A stretch of 64,000 nt of DNA from Kordia sp965224175 (GCF_965224175.1 NZ_OZ245041.1:5146001-5210000); one strand, 5' to 3'. Numbered from the stretch's first letter, positions 1 to 8,589 are shown. Made by a program: numbers and translations. The notes: generated by a model not told the origin, from the sequence alone.

Positions 1-620
1 GAAGCTATATTTTTATAATATGCTGCTTGATTTTTCATATTTAAACTGCTATTTAAAACATGTAAATTCCAGTATAAAACATCATAATTTAGATTGGATT
101 TTTCGGGTAATTCTTTTAATTGATCTAAAATAAAAAGACATTTTTTATTTCCTTTATGACCTTCCACAACACGATTATAAGTTGCGTAATGAACTAATTT
201 ATTAAGATTTTCAGGTTCTTCATACCATTCCTCTCGTAAAGAAGTCGCTTTTTCTAAATATTCATCTTTTTGTGCTTGTATTTTTTTATCACTTTTGGAT
301 GGTTTATACCCCGGATCTTCAAACACATGTTCACGCCAATTATCAGGATCAGATCCATAGTTTTCATCAAAAATACATTTGCTTTCCTTTTTCAATATTC
401 CTATTCGAATCTTTCTAATGATTAAAAAAGGAATTCTCAGTATCTGTAGTATGATGGCTGGAATTCCACTAATTAGTGCAGATAACAAATAAAAGAAGAT
501 CAATAGCGGTTTTCTTTTCTCTACAGGAGCTTCAGGGTATTCTTGTTCTCGGTTTAAGTATTTGTTATATGTTGCTTCAATTTCTTCTGTATTAGGATCT
601 AAATTGATGAAAAATGCCAT
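1..620 (-). CDS. Hypothetical membrane protein, 3' end outside window
   Basis: An open frame runs from an ATG at 618-620 leftwards off the window for 206 codons without a stop, so the C-terminus is missing. The product starts MAFFINLDPNTEEIEATYNK. It has one strongly hydrophobic segment at about residues 38-58 (LLIFFYLLSALISGIPAII), followed by a basic stretch and a charged soluble region rich in Lys, Glu, Tyr and Asn. The soluble part looks helical and may hold TPR-like helices, but no motif decides this. I do not recognise the family. It has the same orientation as the DinB-like gene just upstream, with a 45 bp gap. Confidence 0.6.
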   Translation of the reverse strand, partial: MAFFINLDPNTEEIEATYNKYLNREQEYPEAPVEKRKPLLIFFYLLSALISGIPAIILQILRIPFLIIRKIRIGILKKESKCIFDENYGSDPDNWREHVFEDPGYKPSKSDKKIQAQKDEYLEKATSLREEWYEEPENLNKLVHYATYNRVVEGHKGNKKCLFILDQLKELPEKSNLNYDVLYWNLHVLNSSLNMKNQAAYYKNIA

Positions 621-665
621 GTTTGATTGTAGTGTAATTTGTTGTTTAATAGAAAGAACTGTTTT

Positions 666-1139
666 TTATTGCATCATTTTTTTAATCAACACAATTTGTC
701 CAAGATGATAATACGCATGTTCAATCATTACATCAATATTTCGTTGATACGTACCATATTTTGCAACCACAAAATCATCAGATAACTGTGTTTCGGTCAT
801 GTTCTCTACTAAAAGAATAAATCTTTCTGCATCTTTGCAAAAAAGATCAATACGATCTTGCCAATCTTGATGAGATGTTATGACTGGCGCATCAAAACTA
901 TATTTATCGCTAATATCTAACGTTCCGCCTTCTAGAACTTTTGCTACACCAGCAATATAGTAATGTAAATGAAAGGTTAGTTTGGCAACTGAGTTTAAAC
1001 CATGTATACTTTTAACAGCATTTTCCCAAGAGACATTCATAATTTCGTCTCTCACATTTGTTCCTGTAACCCATTTTCCTTCCGTAAATATTTCGCGCAA
1101 GCGATCTGCGAGATTTTTGGCTAGATTTTCTTGTTTCAT
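666..1139 (-). CDS. DinB-like (DinB/YfiT superfamily) protein
   Basis: A 157-residue protein predicted to be all-helical. Histidines are placed as in the DinB four-helix-bundle fold: one early (FHLHYY, about residue 57) and a C-terminal EHAYYHLGQ. These are the usual metal-ligand positions of this superfamily. Members include metal-dependent thiol transferases and many stress-induced proteins of unknown substrate. No signal peptide is present, so it is cytosolic. The start ATG directly follows an A-rich stretch, as is usual in this phylum. The substrate cannot be inferred. A second, unrelated DinB-like gene lies at 56166-56645 in the accessory array. Confidence 0.7.
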   Translation of the reverse strand: MKQENLAKNLADRLREIFTEGKWVTGTNVRDEIMNVSWENAVKSIHGLNSVAKLTFHLHYYIAGVAKVLEGGTLDISDKYSFDAPVITSHQDWQDRIDLFCKDAERFILLVENMTETQLSDDFVVAKYGTYQRNIDVMIEHAYYHLGQIVLIKKMMQ

Positions 1140-1178
1140 TTTACAATTTTAAAAGCTGTGAACAGTCACAATATACAG

Positions 1179-1781
1179 TTAAAATTTTAAAACATCATCA
1201 ACTAATTTTGAGTTATATGTAGCGCCTTTGGCTACCTGAATCATGGTGATTCGTACTTTGGTTGGGAAGAATTTTTCATGATCTTCGCGTTTGTGCGCAT
1301 GTCCTTGTCCGCCACTATCATCTTTAATGACCAAATCCATTTGTTTGATGCCTTCCGACCAGATAATTGATTCATTTTCCCAGAATTCATTCATAGAAAC
1401 TTCTTTTTCATAAATACCAGTTTTGGTAAATATATCGGTAGAAGTACAACCGTACATATTTCCTTGTCCTTTATTCGGAATATAACAAAGTGTCCATTTG
1501 GTAGGTTCGTTCCCTTTTGGTTTTTCCAGAACTTCGATACGTATATGTACATTTCCGTTCCTAAAATCTACAGGACTTGTCCAATCTTTAGGAATGTTTA
1601 GCTGTAGCATATCATTTGTTACGTAGTAATGTGATTTGCTTGGCGAAGAAGTCAAAGCATCTGCGCGCGTAAAGGTAAATTCCTCATCAAACAATACAAA
1701 CTGAGTGACTTCTGTTTTCGAACACGAGTAGAAGCAACTGATAATCAACAGATATAAAAAATGTTTTTTCACGAAAGTCAT
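1179..1781 (-). CDS. Hypothetical lipoprotein
   Basis: A 200-residue protein with an N-terminal hydrophobic segment ending in FYSCSK, a good lipobox, so it is predicted to be a lipid-anchored envelope protein. The rest is beta-rich and has a His/Asp-rich loop (GGQGHAHKREDHEKF, about residues 156-170) that could bind metal. Its ATG abuts the stop codon of the upstream lipoprotein gene with no spacer, so the two are almost certainly co-transcribed and translationally coupled. I recognise no family; the function is unknown. Confidence 0.7.
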   Translation of the reverse strand: MTFVKKHFLYLLIISCFYSCSKTEVTQFVLFDEEFTFTRADALTSSPSKSHYYVTNDMLQLNIPKDWTSPVDFRNGNVHIRIEVLEKPKGNEPTKWTLCYIPNKGQGNMYGCTSTDIFTKTGIYEKEVSMNEFWENESIIWSEGIKQMDLVIKDDSGGQGHAHKREDHEKFFPTKVRITMIQVAKGATYNSKLVDDVLKF

Positions 1782-2294
1782 TTAGAAATTCTTCATTTCA
1801 ATATGTGTAGTTTCACCTTCAGAAAGTGTAACACGTTGCATCAATCCGCCACCAGTTGTATCCCAAAGCATAAAAGCAATAACGTAATAATCTCCTGCGG
1901 GAAGATTATTGTAGGTAAACATTCCGTTTTCATCACACATCATTTTTATAGTATCATGATATCCTTTTGGATCGGGTGTAAATGTAAGAATTCCGTTTTC
2001 TGCATAAACTGCGCCAGATTGTTTGTTGTGATAAATATGTTGTAAACGTTCTTCTGTATAGCTAGAACTTGGCATAAGTTCTATTCGAAATTCTTTTCCA
2101 AAACGTACTTCACCGTTTTTTGATTTAAATTTAGCGGTTCCAGAGATCGTTCCAGTACCTTTCGATTTAAACCATTCTACTTCTTGAGCATCAAAAACAC
2201 TGACGATTTTTATAGGAGTTTGAGTGTTGTTTTTTGAATCATTACAACTTAAGCACATAAAAAACAGGAAAAGTAAAAAAATGTTACGGTTCAT
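1782..2294 (-). CDS. Hypothetical lipoprotein with a carboxypeptidase-regulatory-like beta domain
   Basis: A 170-residue protein with a signal peptide and lipobox (MCLSCND). The C-terminal half contains GMFTYNNLPAGDYYVIAF. This matches the closing strands of carboxypeptidase-regulatory-like or peptidase-associated Ig-type beta-sandwiches, which usually mediate protein or polysaccharide contacts outside the cell. It is first gene of a two-gene operon with the lipoprotein at 1179-1781. No catalytic motif is visible. Envelope localisation is well supported; the role is not. Confidence 0.7.
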   Translation of the reverse strand: MNRNIFLLFLFFMCLSCNDSKNNTQTPIKIVSVFDAQEVEWFKSKGTGTISGTAKFKSKNGEVRFGKEFRIELMPSSSYTEERLQHIYHNKQSGAVYAENGILTFTPDPKGYHDTIKMMCDENGMFTYNNLPAGDYYVIAFMLWDTTGGGLMQRVTLSEGETTHIEMKNF

Positions 2295-2415
2295 CTTGAA
2301 AGATTGTTGAGGTGTTAATCATTTCTAAAGTACGGAACTTTTGAACGTGAATAGTTGCTTACACTCATAAAAGACAAAAAACTGTAAAGGAATGATTATT
2401 TTGTTTTAAAACGAG

Positions 2416-2931
2416 TTAGTATGCTAAATACATTATATAATTTGGATTGTATCTCGTTTCGGAGACTTTAAAATTGTATTCTCCTGTAATCTTGAAATCA
2501 TTTCTTTTGTAGAAGTTCAATGCGCGTTCATTTTCAATGAGTACATACAACCAAATTCCATGTTGCTGTTGTTCCTTTGAAAATTGTATGGTGTAATGAA
2601 ATAGTTGCGCGCCCAGTTTTTGCCCATGAAATTCTTTGAGCACATACAAACGATCAAGTTTTGTAAGCTGTGTTCCTTCTATAGTTTCATTTGCGACATT
2701 GAGTACTATTTTAGAATATCCGACAAGTGTATCATCCAAAAAAATCATAAAATAATGATTGTTCTCATGGTGGAAATCTGCGGTAAGCATATCCACTGTA
2801 AAAGTAGTTGCTACAAAAGATTCTACAGCTTCTTTAGGCGTGTTTTCTAAATAAGTCTCTAAAAAAGTAGTGCTGCCAATTTGAGCAATTGCATTGACAT
2901 CTTGTACAGTAGCTTTTTGTATGCGAACCAT
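2416..2931 (-). CDS. GNAT family N-acetyltransferase
   Basis: A 171-residue protein with GNAT fold landmarks. Motif A is in the region RLYVLKEFHGQKLGAQLF, where the acetyl-CoA pyrophosphate loop is GQKLGA. Motif B is ENERALNFYKRNDFK, the characteristic end of the fold. GNAT enzymes move an acetyl group from acetyl-CoA to an amine. The substrate cannot be read from sequence; close relatives are often annotated as spermidine or protein acetyltransferases. It is a single-gene unit transcribed away from the decarboxylase gene at 3052. Confidence 0.85.
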   Translation of the reverse strand: MVRIQKATVQDVNAIAQIGSTTFLETYLENTPKEAVESFVATTFTVDMLTADFHHENNHYFMIFLDDTLVGYSKIVLNVANETIEGTQLTKLDRLYVLKEFHGQKLGAQLFHYTIQFSKEQQQHGIWLYVLIENERALNFYKRNDFKITGEYNFKVSETRYNPNYIMYLAY

Positions 2932-3020
2932 TTTTGAAGAAAATTTTTATAAAAGTAAGTAAATCTACGCGCTTTAAAAATCAGGTTGTTAATACGCTAA
3001 TTTTCTAGCTATTTAAATAA

Positions 3021-3028
3021 TACATTTG
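3021..3028 (+). promoter_or_regulatory. Bacteroidota -7 promoter box
   Basis: TACATTTG matches the Bacteroidota -7 consensus TAnnTTTG. It lies 24 bp before the ATG of the decarboxylase gene, which would leave a short leader. I see no convincing TTTG -33 box at the normal distance. Confidence 0.4.
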
Positions 3029-3051
3029 AAAAGTAAATTAACCCAAACCAT

Positions 3052-4371
3052 ATGAGTATTATGAAAAATAAATCAATTAAACATAGCGCTATTGTAAGAG
3101 ACTTAGATAAGTTACTTCGAAAAGATTCAGAAATGAAAAATGCGTTGCTAGTCTCTTTACAAGCCGCAAATATTTCTGCAAAGACAAATTTAAATTCAGA
3201 TTTATACAATGCTTTTAATGATGAGTTTAATGGAAATGCATGGCCAACAACGATAGAACTTTATTACGATTATTTAGATATGTATGTGCGTTTGGTTCCA
3301 GACGAAAGTAGTGATCCAAATTATCCTGATGCGTGGAAAAGTACAGATTCTTCAAACGGTTACAACCAAAAGGTATACGATTTGTTATGTCAATTTTATT
3401 GGTTGGTTGATCAAAAAGTAGAAGAGTCGAGTTTATCTATGCAGAGTTTTCCAAAGTTTGCAAAATGGCTACAGAAATTTGCAAAAGCTTGGGGCGCATT
3501 TTTAGATACGAAAGAATCGTTTACCAAAGAAAGTTATTATTCTTTTAGGCACAATCCGATGTATAATTATCCTTTGTATGGAGATAATTCAGAAAGCTGG
3601 AACACGTTTAATGAGTTCTTTTACAGAGAATTTAATGATGCTGACGCAAAAACAGGAATTTCACCATTGCGTCCAATTGCAGCGCCAGAAGATAATACAA
3701 CCATTGTAGCACCAGCAGATTGTACGTATAAAGCAGATTATAAGATTGACGATAATGGAAATGTATTGGATGCTGATGGGAAAAAAACAACCGATAGATT
3801 AAAGCATACGCACGTTATTGGAACCGTAAAAGAATTATTAGACGGAAGCAAATACGCCAAAGATTTTAATGGCGGAACGTTTGTTCACTATTTCTTAGGA
3901 CCTTATGATTATCACCGTTTTCATACACCAGTACATGGGAAAGTATTAGAAATAAAAGACATTCGTGGAAAAGTATTTTTGAATGTAGAAATGACTCCAG
4001 ACGGACAATGGGATGCACCAGATGGCGCGGAAGATGGTTACGAATTTGAACAAGCACGTGGTTTAGTCATTCTTGATGGAGGAAAAGATGTTGGAAAAGT
4101 AGCTGTACTTCCTATAGGAATGGCACAAGTTTCTGGTGTAATGATGTACACAAAAAACAATCCGCCAAAAGGAGTTCCAGCTGAAAAATTGATCAAACCT
4201 GGTCAAAAAGTAGTCAAAGGACAAGAATTTGGGAAATTTAGATTTGGAGGTTCAGATATCATCATGTTGTTCGAAAAACCACAAAAAGATTTATACATGT
4301 TCAAAAAAGATCCAGGACATGTGCCAATTCACTTCCAATATGGACAAACGGCTATTTACGCAAATAAGTAG
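3052..4371 (+). CDS. Phosphatidylserine decarboxylase family protein (PsiD-like architecture)
   Basis: A 439-residue pyruvoyl-dependent decarboxylase homologue. The N-terminal about 170 residues look like the PSD-associated domain; the catalytic domain follows. Visible family landmarks are YDYHRFHTPVHG near residue 290 (active-site His region), an Asp-containing ADCTYKADY region, and the self-cleavage site FGGSDII with Ser401. In canonical enzymes this site is LGST; cleavage before the serine would create the pyruvoyl group. Residues 1-60 show no signal peptide, unlike membrane-bound Psd. The two-domain layout and the length match the branch that contains fungal PsiD-type tryptophan decarboxylases better than housekeeping Psd (about 220-320 residues). 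The substrate may therefore be a soluble amino acid rather than phosphatidylserine. Confidence 0.85.
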   Translation: MSIMKNKSIKHSAIVRDLDKLLRKDSEMKNALLVSLQAANISAKTNLNSDLYNAFNDEFNGNAWPTTIELYYDYLDMYVRLVPDESSDPNYPDAWKSTDSSNGYNQKVYDLLCQFYWLVDQKVEESSLSMQSFPKFAKWLQKFAKAWGAFLDTKESFTKESYYSFRHNPMYNYPLYGDNSESWNTFNEFFYREFNDADAKTGISPLRPIAAPEDNTTIVAPADCTYKADYKIDDNGNVLDADGKKTTDRLKHTHVIGTVKELLDGSKYAKDFNGGTFVHYFLGPYDYHRFHTPVHGKVLEIKDIRGKVFLNVEMTPDGQWDAPDGAEDGYEFEQARGLVILDGGKDVGKVAVLPIGMAQVSGVMMYTKNNPPKGVPAEKLIKPGQKVVKGQEFGKFRFGGSDIIMLFEKPQKDLYMFKKDPGHVPIHFQYGQTAIYANK

Positions 4372-4414
4372 TAATAGAATAATATAGACTTTAGCCTCGA
4401 AAAGTCATAAAAAG

Positions 4415-4455
4415 CGCTGCAACTATTTTAATTCAAGTAGTTGTGGCGTTTTTTT
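4415..4455 (+). terminator. Rho-independent terminator, probably bidirectional
   Basis: Arms CGCTGCAACTA (4415-4425) and TAGTTGTGGCG (4438-4448) pair over 11 bp with two wobbles, followed by seven T. It ends the decarboxylase gene. An A-run on the left would provide a U-tract for the opposite strand. A diverged copy lies at 5284-5323. Confidence 0.75.
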
Positions 4456-5188
4456 ATATGGTAACATTTCCTTTTTCATAAAATTTATAGGTATGCTCTG
4501 GAATACCATGTACAGGTGCTTTTGCCTTTTCTGTTCGCAGTGCATTTACAATTTTTGTGTAAAAACCATTATATGCATCTTGATCAAACTTACCTTCTTT
4601 ATAACGATCACCTAAATACGTGATGCTTTGTTGTACTTGTATAGCATGTCCTGGAAATCCAGCCAATGTTGAGTACAAATCTTCAATTCTATTTTTTATC
4701 AACGAAGCTACCCATTTTGCTGCTTCTTCAGCTCCATGAATATTAGGGACATTATGGCGTTCATGCAGTTCAAGTGCTTCTGGGCCACTAGATTTATATA
4801 ATTTATAATCTTTTTCTATCAAAAGCCAATCATTCATATCTATAATGTTTTGCTTTATAAGTTCGTCAACACATTTATTGGCTGCTGGATTTCCAGTACC
4901 ATCCAATTCTTTATATATTGCTTTTATCCAGGTATTATCGCTGGCGGTTTGTGGAGAATCAAGTAATTTTGCAGCATCTTTTACAATTTCACGATGTCTT
5001 GCAACAGGTAATTTTTGTAATTGTATCGGTTGTGCTGTTTGGATATTTAGTATTTTTCTTTGTATTGTAGCTTCTGGTCTGTTATCTACAAATTGTAAAG
5101 CAGTATGATTCGCTTGTTGTGTGTCAGCAATTCTTTGTGTGACAGCTTCACTTTTTTTATTTGTTTTTTTATCGGAATATGTATTCAT
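4454..5188 (-). CDS. Hypothetical protein with a DNRPEA..QRK N-terminal leader (possible injected or secreted effector)
   Basis: A 244-residue protein without signal peptide. Residues 1-60 are low-complexity and polar and contain QFVDNRPEATIQRK. I know this N-terminal motif from many large proteins of Bacteroidota and cyanobacteria that also carry DUF4157 or toxin domains near extracellular contractile injection systems. The rest is helical with scattered His, including ELHERHNVPNIHGAEEAAKW, and ends GIPEHTYKFYEKGNVTI. No known toxin domain is evident. It is flanked by two related terminators, so it is a self-contained unit. Effector status is an inference from the leader only; no injection-system genes lie in this window. 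Confidence 0.6.
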   Translation of the reverse strand: MNTYSDKKTNKKSEAVTQRIADTQQANHTALQFVDNRPEATIQRKILNIQTAQPIQLQKLPVARHREIVKDAAKLLDSPQTASDNTWIKAIYKELDGTGNPAANKCVDELIKQNIIDMNDWLLIEKDYKLYKSSGPEALELHERHNVPNIHGAEEAAKWVASLIKNRIEDLYSTLAGFPGHAIQVQQSITYLGDRYKEGKFDQDAYNGFYTKIVNALRTEKAKAPVHGIPEHTYKFYEKGNVTI

Positions 5189-5283
5189 AATATTTACAGA
5201 AATATCTTAAATATACTGCATATCTACTTTATAATTTGTAAAGTAGGTATTTTGTCTACGAATTGTCTATGCTTTGAGAAAAT

Positions 5284-5323
5284 TGCTGTAACTATCTTAA
5301 TTCAAGTGGTTGTGGAGTTTTTA
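5284..5323 (+). terminator. Diverged copy of the 4415-4455 terminator
   Basis: TGCTGTAACTA and TGGTTGTGGAG flank a near-identical loop containing CTTAATTCAAG, followed by a T-rich run. Two positions of the stem are weaker than in the first copy. It sits between the stop of the membrane-protein gene (5335) and the start of the effector-like gene (5188). It may serve the minus strand gene on its right. Confidence 0.45.
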
Positions 5324-5334
5324 TTTTCTAGAAT

Positions 5335-5679
5335 TCAAGGGAATAGTTGATTGTCCATAAATTTATTGAAGATTAAATGCAAAATAAATAATATAATAAA
5401 TATAGGGTTAAAGGTTACGAAGATAATCTTAACGTTAATAGTGATATAAAAAATGTCAATTAAATCAACACAACCAGCTAATAATACATAAAAGAGAAAA
5501 TAAATAAACCATTTTTTATAGAAGAAGTATAACAGAACTGTGAGGAAAATTAAAGTAAAACCTATGTAATGCTTATTTGTTAGAATAATGTCTGATGTAA
5601 ACTCTTTTATTAAAGAAACTGAAATCAGAAAAAATATTATTGTTAAGGTAATTAAGTTTTTAGAAATAATTTTATCCAT
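5335..5679 (-). CDS. Small integral membrane protein
   Basis: A 114-residue, very hydrophobic protein with about four predicted membrane spans: near residues 10-25, 38-53, 58-72 and 88-108. It is basic and poor in charged loops, and no family motif is seen. It starts 6 bp downstream of the stop of the putative protease gene and is probably co-transcribed with it. The function is unknown. Confidence 0.55.
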   Translation of the reverse strand: MDKIISKNLITLTIIFFLISVSLIKEFTSDIILTNKHYIGFTLIFLTVLLYFFYKKWFIYFLFYVLLAGCVDLIDIFYITINVKIIFVTFNPIFIILFILHLIFNKFMDNQLFP

Positions 5680-5685
5680 GTTATT

Positions 5686-6669
5686 TTACCTTTTCAAATC
5701 AGCCAATACATTTTTAAATATTGGTGTAGACACATGCGTTGCTAAAGTATTATATTCTTGCTGATATGCGCCAATACCATTATTTCCAAGCCAGTAAAAG
5801 TTATCTTTTAATTCGAAAGCGAGTCCACTTTTTATTACTTCAGCTTGTATCAAAGCAATATTCTTTTCATGTGCTTTCATGAGTTTTACAAAACGGTTGT
5901 CTATAGCGTGATATGCTTTTTTAAAATCTTTGTTTTGAATGATCTGTTGATATATTCCAGGATTATTTTTACGAGCGTATGAAAGATAGTGTAGCATGTA
6001 GCATTTAAACTCAGGATATGTAATTTTAATACTTCCTGTATCTTCCAAATAACCTTTTAAACCTTCCATTCCTAATTTTTTGTATGCTGAAAAATTTCGA
6101 ATAGAAGTTCTAAAACCATTTAAATACGCACTCCATTCTTCCAGCAATCCATAAATTCCATGTTGTTGTGTGCCTAAATATTCTTCATTGGTATTTACAT
6201 AGGTTTCATATCTAAAAAAACGAACTTCTTCAGGAATTAGACGTGCAATTTGAACAGAAGGAAATGTTTGTGTTCTTTCTACCAAATATTCTTCTGTTTT
6301 ATCTATATAATACACAATACATGCATTTGCAGATTTATTACTTGTACTTTGTTTACTGAGTATTTCGAGTGGTTTTCTACTTTGATATTCGTGTGTGCAT
6401 TCATGAACAACGGTAGAAATATCTTCTAAGAGTTGACGTGTTTCATATCCACGAACATAGGTCATAAAATCTCCAGGTTCAGATAATTGGATGACACTAT
6501 TTTGGATACTAAATTCATTTGGAAAATTGTATACATGCTGCATCATTTGGTACGAATCTTTATTGTTTTTCTTTAAAAGACTCCAAATTTGCGCACGTGC
6601 TTCACTACTGTTTTGCGTCATCACAAACTGTGTGGATAGAAATATACATATAGAAAAAAGAACTCTCAT
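5686..6669 (-). CDS. Putative secreted zinc metalloprotease (HExxH)
   Basis: I chose the ATG at 6669, which gives MRVLFSICIFLSTQFVMTQN, a clean signal peptide. The frame is open 10 codons further upstream without a better start. The mature protein has VVHECTHEYQ (His89, Glu90 and His93 from this start), an HExxH zinc site inside a helix. About 100 residues downstream LLEEWSAYLNG supplies a candidate third ligand Glu, as in gluzincins. The pattern supports a zinc peptidase acting in the periplasm or outside the cell. I do not recognise a named family and the substrate is unknown. It is upstream of a small membrane protein gene in the same direction. Confidence 0.6.
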   Translation of the reverse strand: MRVLFSICIFLSTQFVMTQNSSEARAQIWSLLKKNNKDSYQMMQHVYNFPNEFSIQNSVIQLSEPGDFMTYVRGYETRQLLEDISTVVHECTHEYQSRKPLEILSKQSTSNKSANACIVYYIDKTEEYLVERTQTFPSVQIARLIPEEVRFFRYETYVNTNEEYLGTQQHGIYGLLEEWSAYLNGFRTSIRNFSAYKKLGMEGLKGYLEDTGSIKITYPEFKCYMLHYLSYARKNNPGIYQQIIQNKDFKKAYHAIDNRFVKLMKAHEKNIALIQAEVIKSGLAFELKDNFYWLGNNGIGAYQQEYNTLATHVSTPIFKNVLADLKR

Positions 6670-6733
6670 TGTTTTTTTATTTAGTAAGATAACGTTCAAT
6701 GTAGAAACTTTATTTTTAAAGAATTAATGATAA

Positions 6734-7384
6734 CTAATACATTTCAAGCGTTTTCCAAATTTCTCCTATATCACCTTTGCTAAAAAAGTCATCATAAGTT
6801 TTAATATCGGTTTTCTCTTGATCGGCTAGCATTGTCAAAACGATTCCTGTATACTCATCTTTCATAACCACTACAGATTGCATCAAATATTTTCCTGTCA
6901 AAGTTCCTGCATTTGTAGCATGAAAGCGACCATCAATTTTTCCTCTCATCATAGCGTATTTTTTTCCGTTGACTTCAAATACATCCGTTTCACCAGTAAA
7001 AGTGTTGAAGAAATTGCGATATCCTTTCATTATATTTCGCAGTGTTTTTTGTTTATCAACCTTCTTTCTTTCAGTGTCAGACACATATATAGCTTCTATC
7101 TGAACAGCTTCCAAAATAGTGCTAGAATTTCTATATTTTCCTATTACGGCATAATTTGGATTGGGAAGTTCAGAAGGTTCAGCAGGGAAAATAGTCATAT
7201 GTTTAGGATATTCCACACTAAATTCAATGATAGGCACATTTTTCTCTTTGCAAAAAGTGTTGTCAACAAGAAACAATTCATTTTCAGGATTTGCTGCTTT
7301 TTCTTTCTTTTTTTGCCCAAACGAACATGAAATTACACACATGCTCAAGAATAGAACAAAAGAAATTTGTATGATCTTCTTCAT
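6734..7384 (-). CDS. Hypothetical lipoprotein
   Basis: A 216-residue protein with a signal peptide and lipobox (MCVISCSFG), followed by a Lys-rich linker and then a compact alpha/beta domain. The order of segments (EFSVEYPKHM, TFTGETDVFEVNGKKYAM, SVVVMKDEYTGIVLTML) recalls small domains of the PsbP/MOG1-like type, but this is weak. It is a single gene in the same direction as the protease unit. The function is unknown. Confidence 0.65.
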   Translation of the reverse strand: MKKIIQISFVLFLSMCVISCSFGQKKKEKAANPENELFLVDNTFCKEKNVPIIEFSVEYPKHMTIFPAEPSELPNPNYAVIGKYRNSSTILEAVQIEAIYVSDTERKKVDKQKTLRNIMKGYRNFFNTFTGETDVFEVNGKKYAMMRGKIDGRFHATNAGTLTGKYLMQSVVVMKDEYTGIVLTMLADQEKTDIKTYDDFFSKGDIGEIWKTLEMY

Positions 7385-7452
7385 CTAGATTTTATTTATG
7401 TACTACTAACTTATGAAAAAACTATCTTTGATTATAATAGTTATACCAAAAG

Positions 7453-7821
7453 ATGTCTAAAAAAGTTGCCAAGAAACTCGTAAGGAATTTTTATTTCCTT
7501 TCATTACTCATAAACATTGTATTGCCCTGGATGCTTGTGTACATAAATATTGGTGATATCTATGGTGAAGCTAATCTGATTTATATATTTGTAATGGTTT
7601 GGGCGCTCGTAAACTTACTTTTGTATACAATCTACTTTACGATTCCTGATTACAAGAAAAATTGGGAAAAAATCGCTACATTTCTATTTCCTTCTTTTTG
7701 GTTTATTCTAGGAATATACTACACAGAGTTTACACTACTTTTAATTCCTTTTGTAATTAATTTAGTTTTTAATATTACTTGTATGCTGTATTATATGCAT
7801 GTAATGCGCAAAACTGTATAA
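7453..7821 (+). CDS. Small integral membrane protein (4 spans)
   Basis: A 122-residue protein with four hydrophobic segments at about residues 12-32, 42-62, 74-90 and 94-115, joined by short charged loops. The N-terminus MSKKVAKKLVRN is basic, predicting a cytosolic N-terminus. No motif identifies a family. It is convergent with the membrane protein gene at 7826, with only a 4 bp gap. Confidence 0.55.
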   Translation: MSKKVAKKLVRNFYFLSLLINIVLPWMLVYINIGDIYGEANLIYIFVMVWALVNLLLYTIYFTIPDYKKNWEKIATFLFPSFWFILGIYYTEFTLLLIPFVINLVFNITCMLYYMHVMRKTV

Positions 7822-7825
7822 AATC

Positions 7826-8311
7826 TCAGTTATTCGTAGTGTTTTCATTACCAGGCCAAAGCAATCTTCCTAGCAATAATCCCAATCCTGCATATACAAT
7901 ATATAAATATGACGAGGTTTGAAAGATGCTTTTTTGTGCGAATAATTCATTAATATCTTGTTGTTTAAAAAACAATACAATGGTAATTGCTGACAATATA
8001 CTTAAACCAAGCAATTCAATGAACCAATTTCTATTTTGAACGCTAAAAAGATGACTTGCTAAAAATCCCCAAATCCAAGGAATGATTATCATAGATGATT
8101 GCGCTGTTATCGTATTTTTTGTGTAAAAGAGATAAACAATCATTCCAATTAAAATCATGATGAGTACTACTTGTTGTATTTTTTTTAAGCTTCTTGTTGT
8201 TGTAAACAATTCCTTTTTTAACGGGAAAAGAACAGTTGCGACAAAATTATACAACAATAAAATAGATGTAGAAATCAATAAGAAATATTCTAAAATATTG
8301 AAAAACTTCAT
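7826..8311 (-). CDS. Integral membrane protein
   Basis: A 161-residue protein with about five hydrophobic helices (residues 8-28, 48-66, 75-92, 100-116 and 135-155). It is the only gene of its transcript and converges with the membrane protein gene at 7453-7821. No family is recognised. Confidence 0.55.
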   Translation of the reverse strand: MKFFNILEYFLLISTSILLLYNFVATVLFPLKKELFTTTRSLKKIQQVVLIMILIGMIVYLFYTKNTITAQSSMIIIPWIWGFLASHLFSVQNRNWFIELLGLSILSAITIVLFFKQQDINELFAQKSIFQTSSYLYIVYAGLGLLLGRLLWPGNENTTNN

Positions 8312-8401
8312 TTGTAATATGTCATAGGTTAAGTTTCTTAAAAGTAACGAATCCTCAACAGCATGAAATACCTATTTGTAGGGAGATTTTGGTTAGAATG
8401 T

Positions 8402-8450
8402 TAAATGCTAAATGCTAAATGCTAAATGTTGAATGGTGAATTTTGAATTG
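8402..8450 (+). repeat. Seven tandem heptamers (TAAATGC/TGAATKx)
   Basis: Seven consecutive 7-bp units: TAAATGC three times, then TAAATGT, TGAATGG, TGAATTT and TGAATTG. The same heptamer family recurs at 11885-11912 and 12010-12037, and inverted near 25110-25140. It lies in a 469 bp non-coding stretch (8312-8780) whose other visible feature is the direct repeat at 8590. Confidence 0.75.
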
Positions 8451-8589
8451 CTTCCGAAGTTCCTAGGACAAATCCACAAATAGACAAAACACGAATACAC
8501 AAAAGAAGTTTATGAGTTTTATAAGTTTACGAGTTTATACTTTGAAACGAAATATAGAACAAACAATTTAACCCAAAATACACTTCACG

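Noticed and set aside
8402..8450. Short tandem repeats as a CRISPR array
   Set aside because: Units of 7 bp without spacers; no cas genes in the window.
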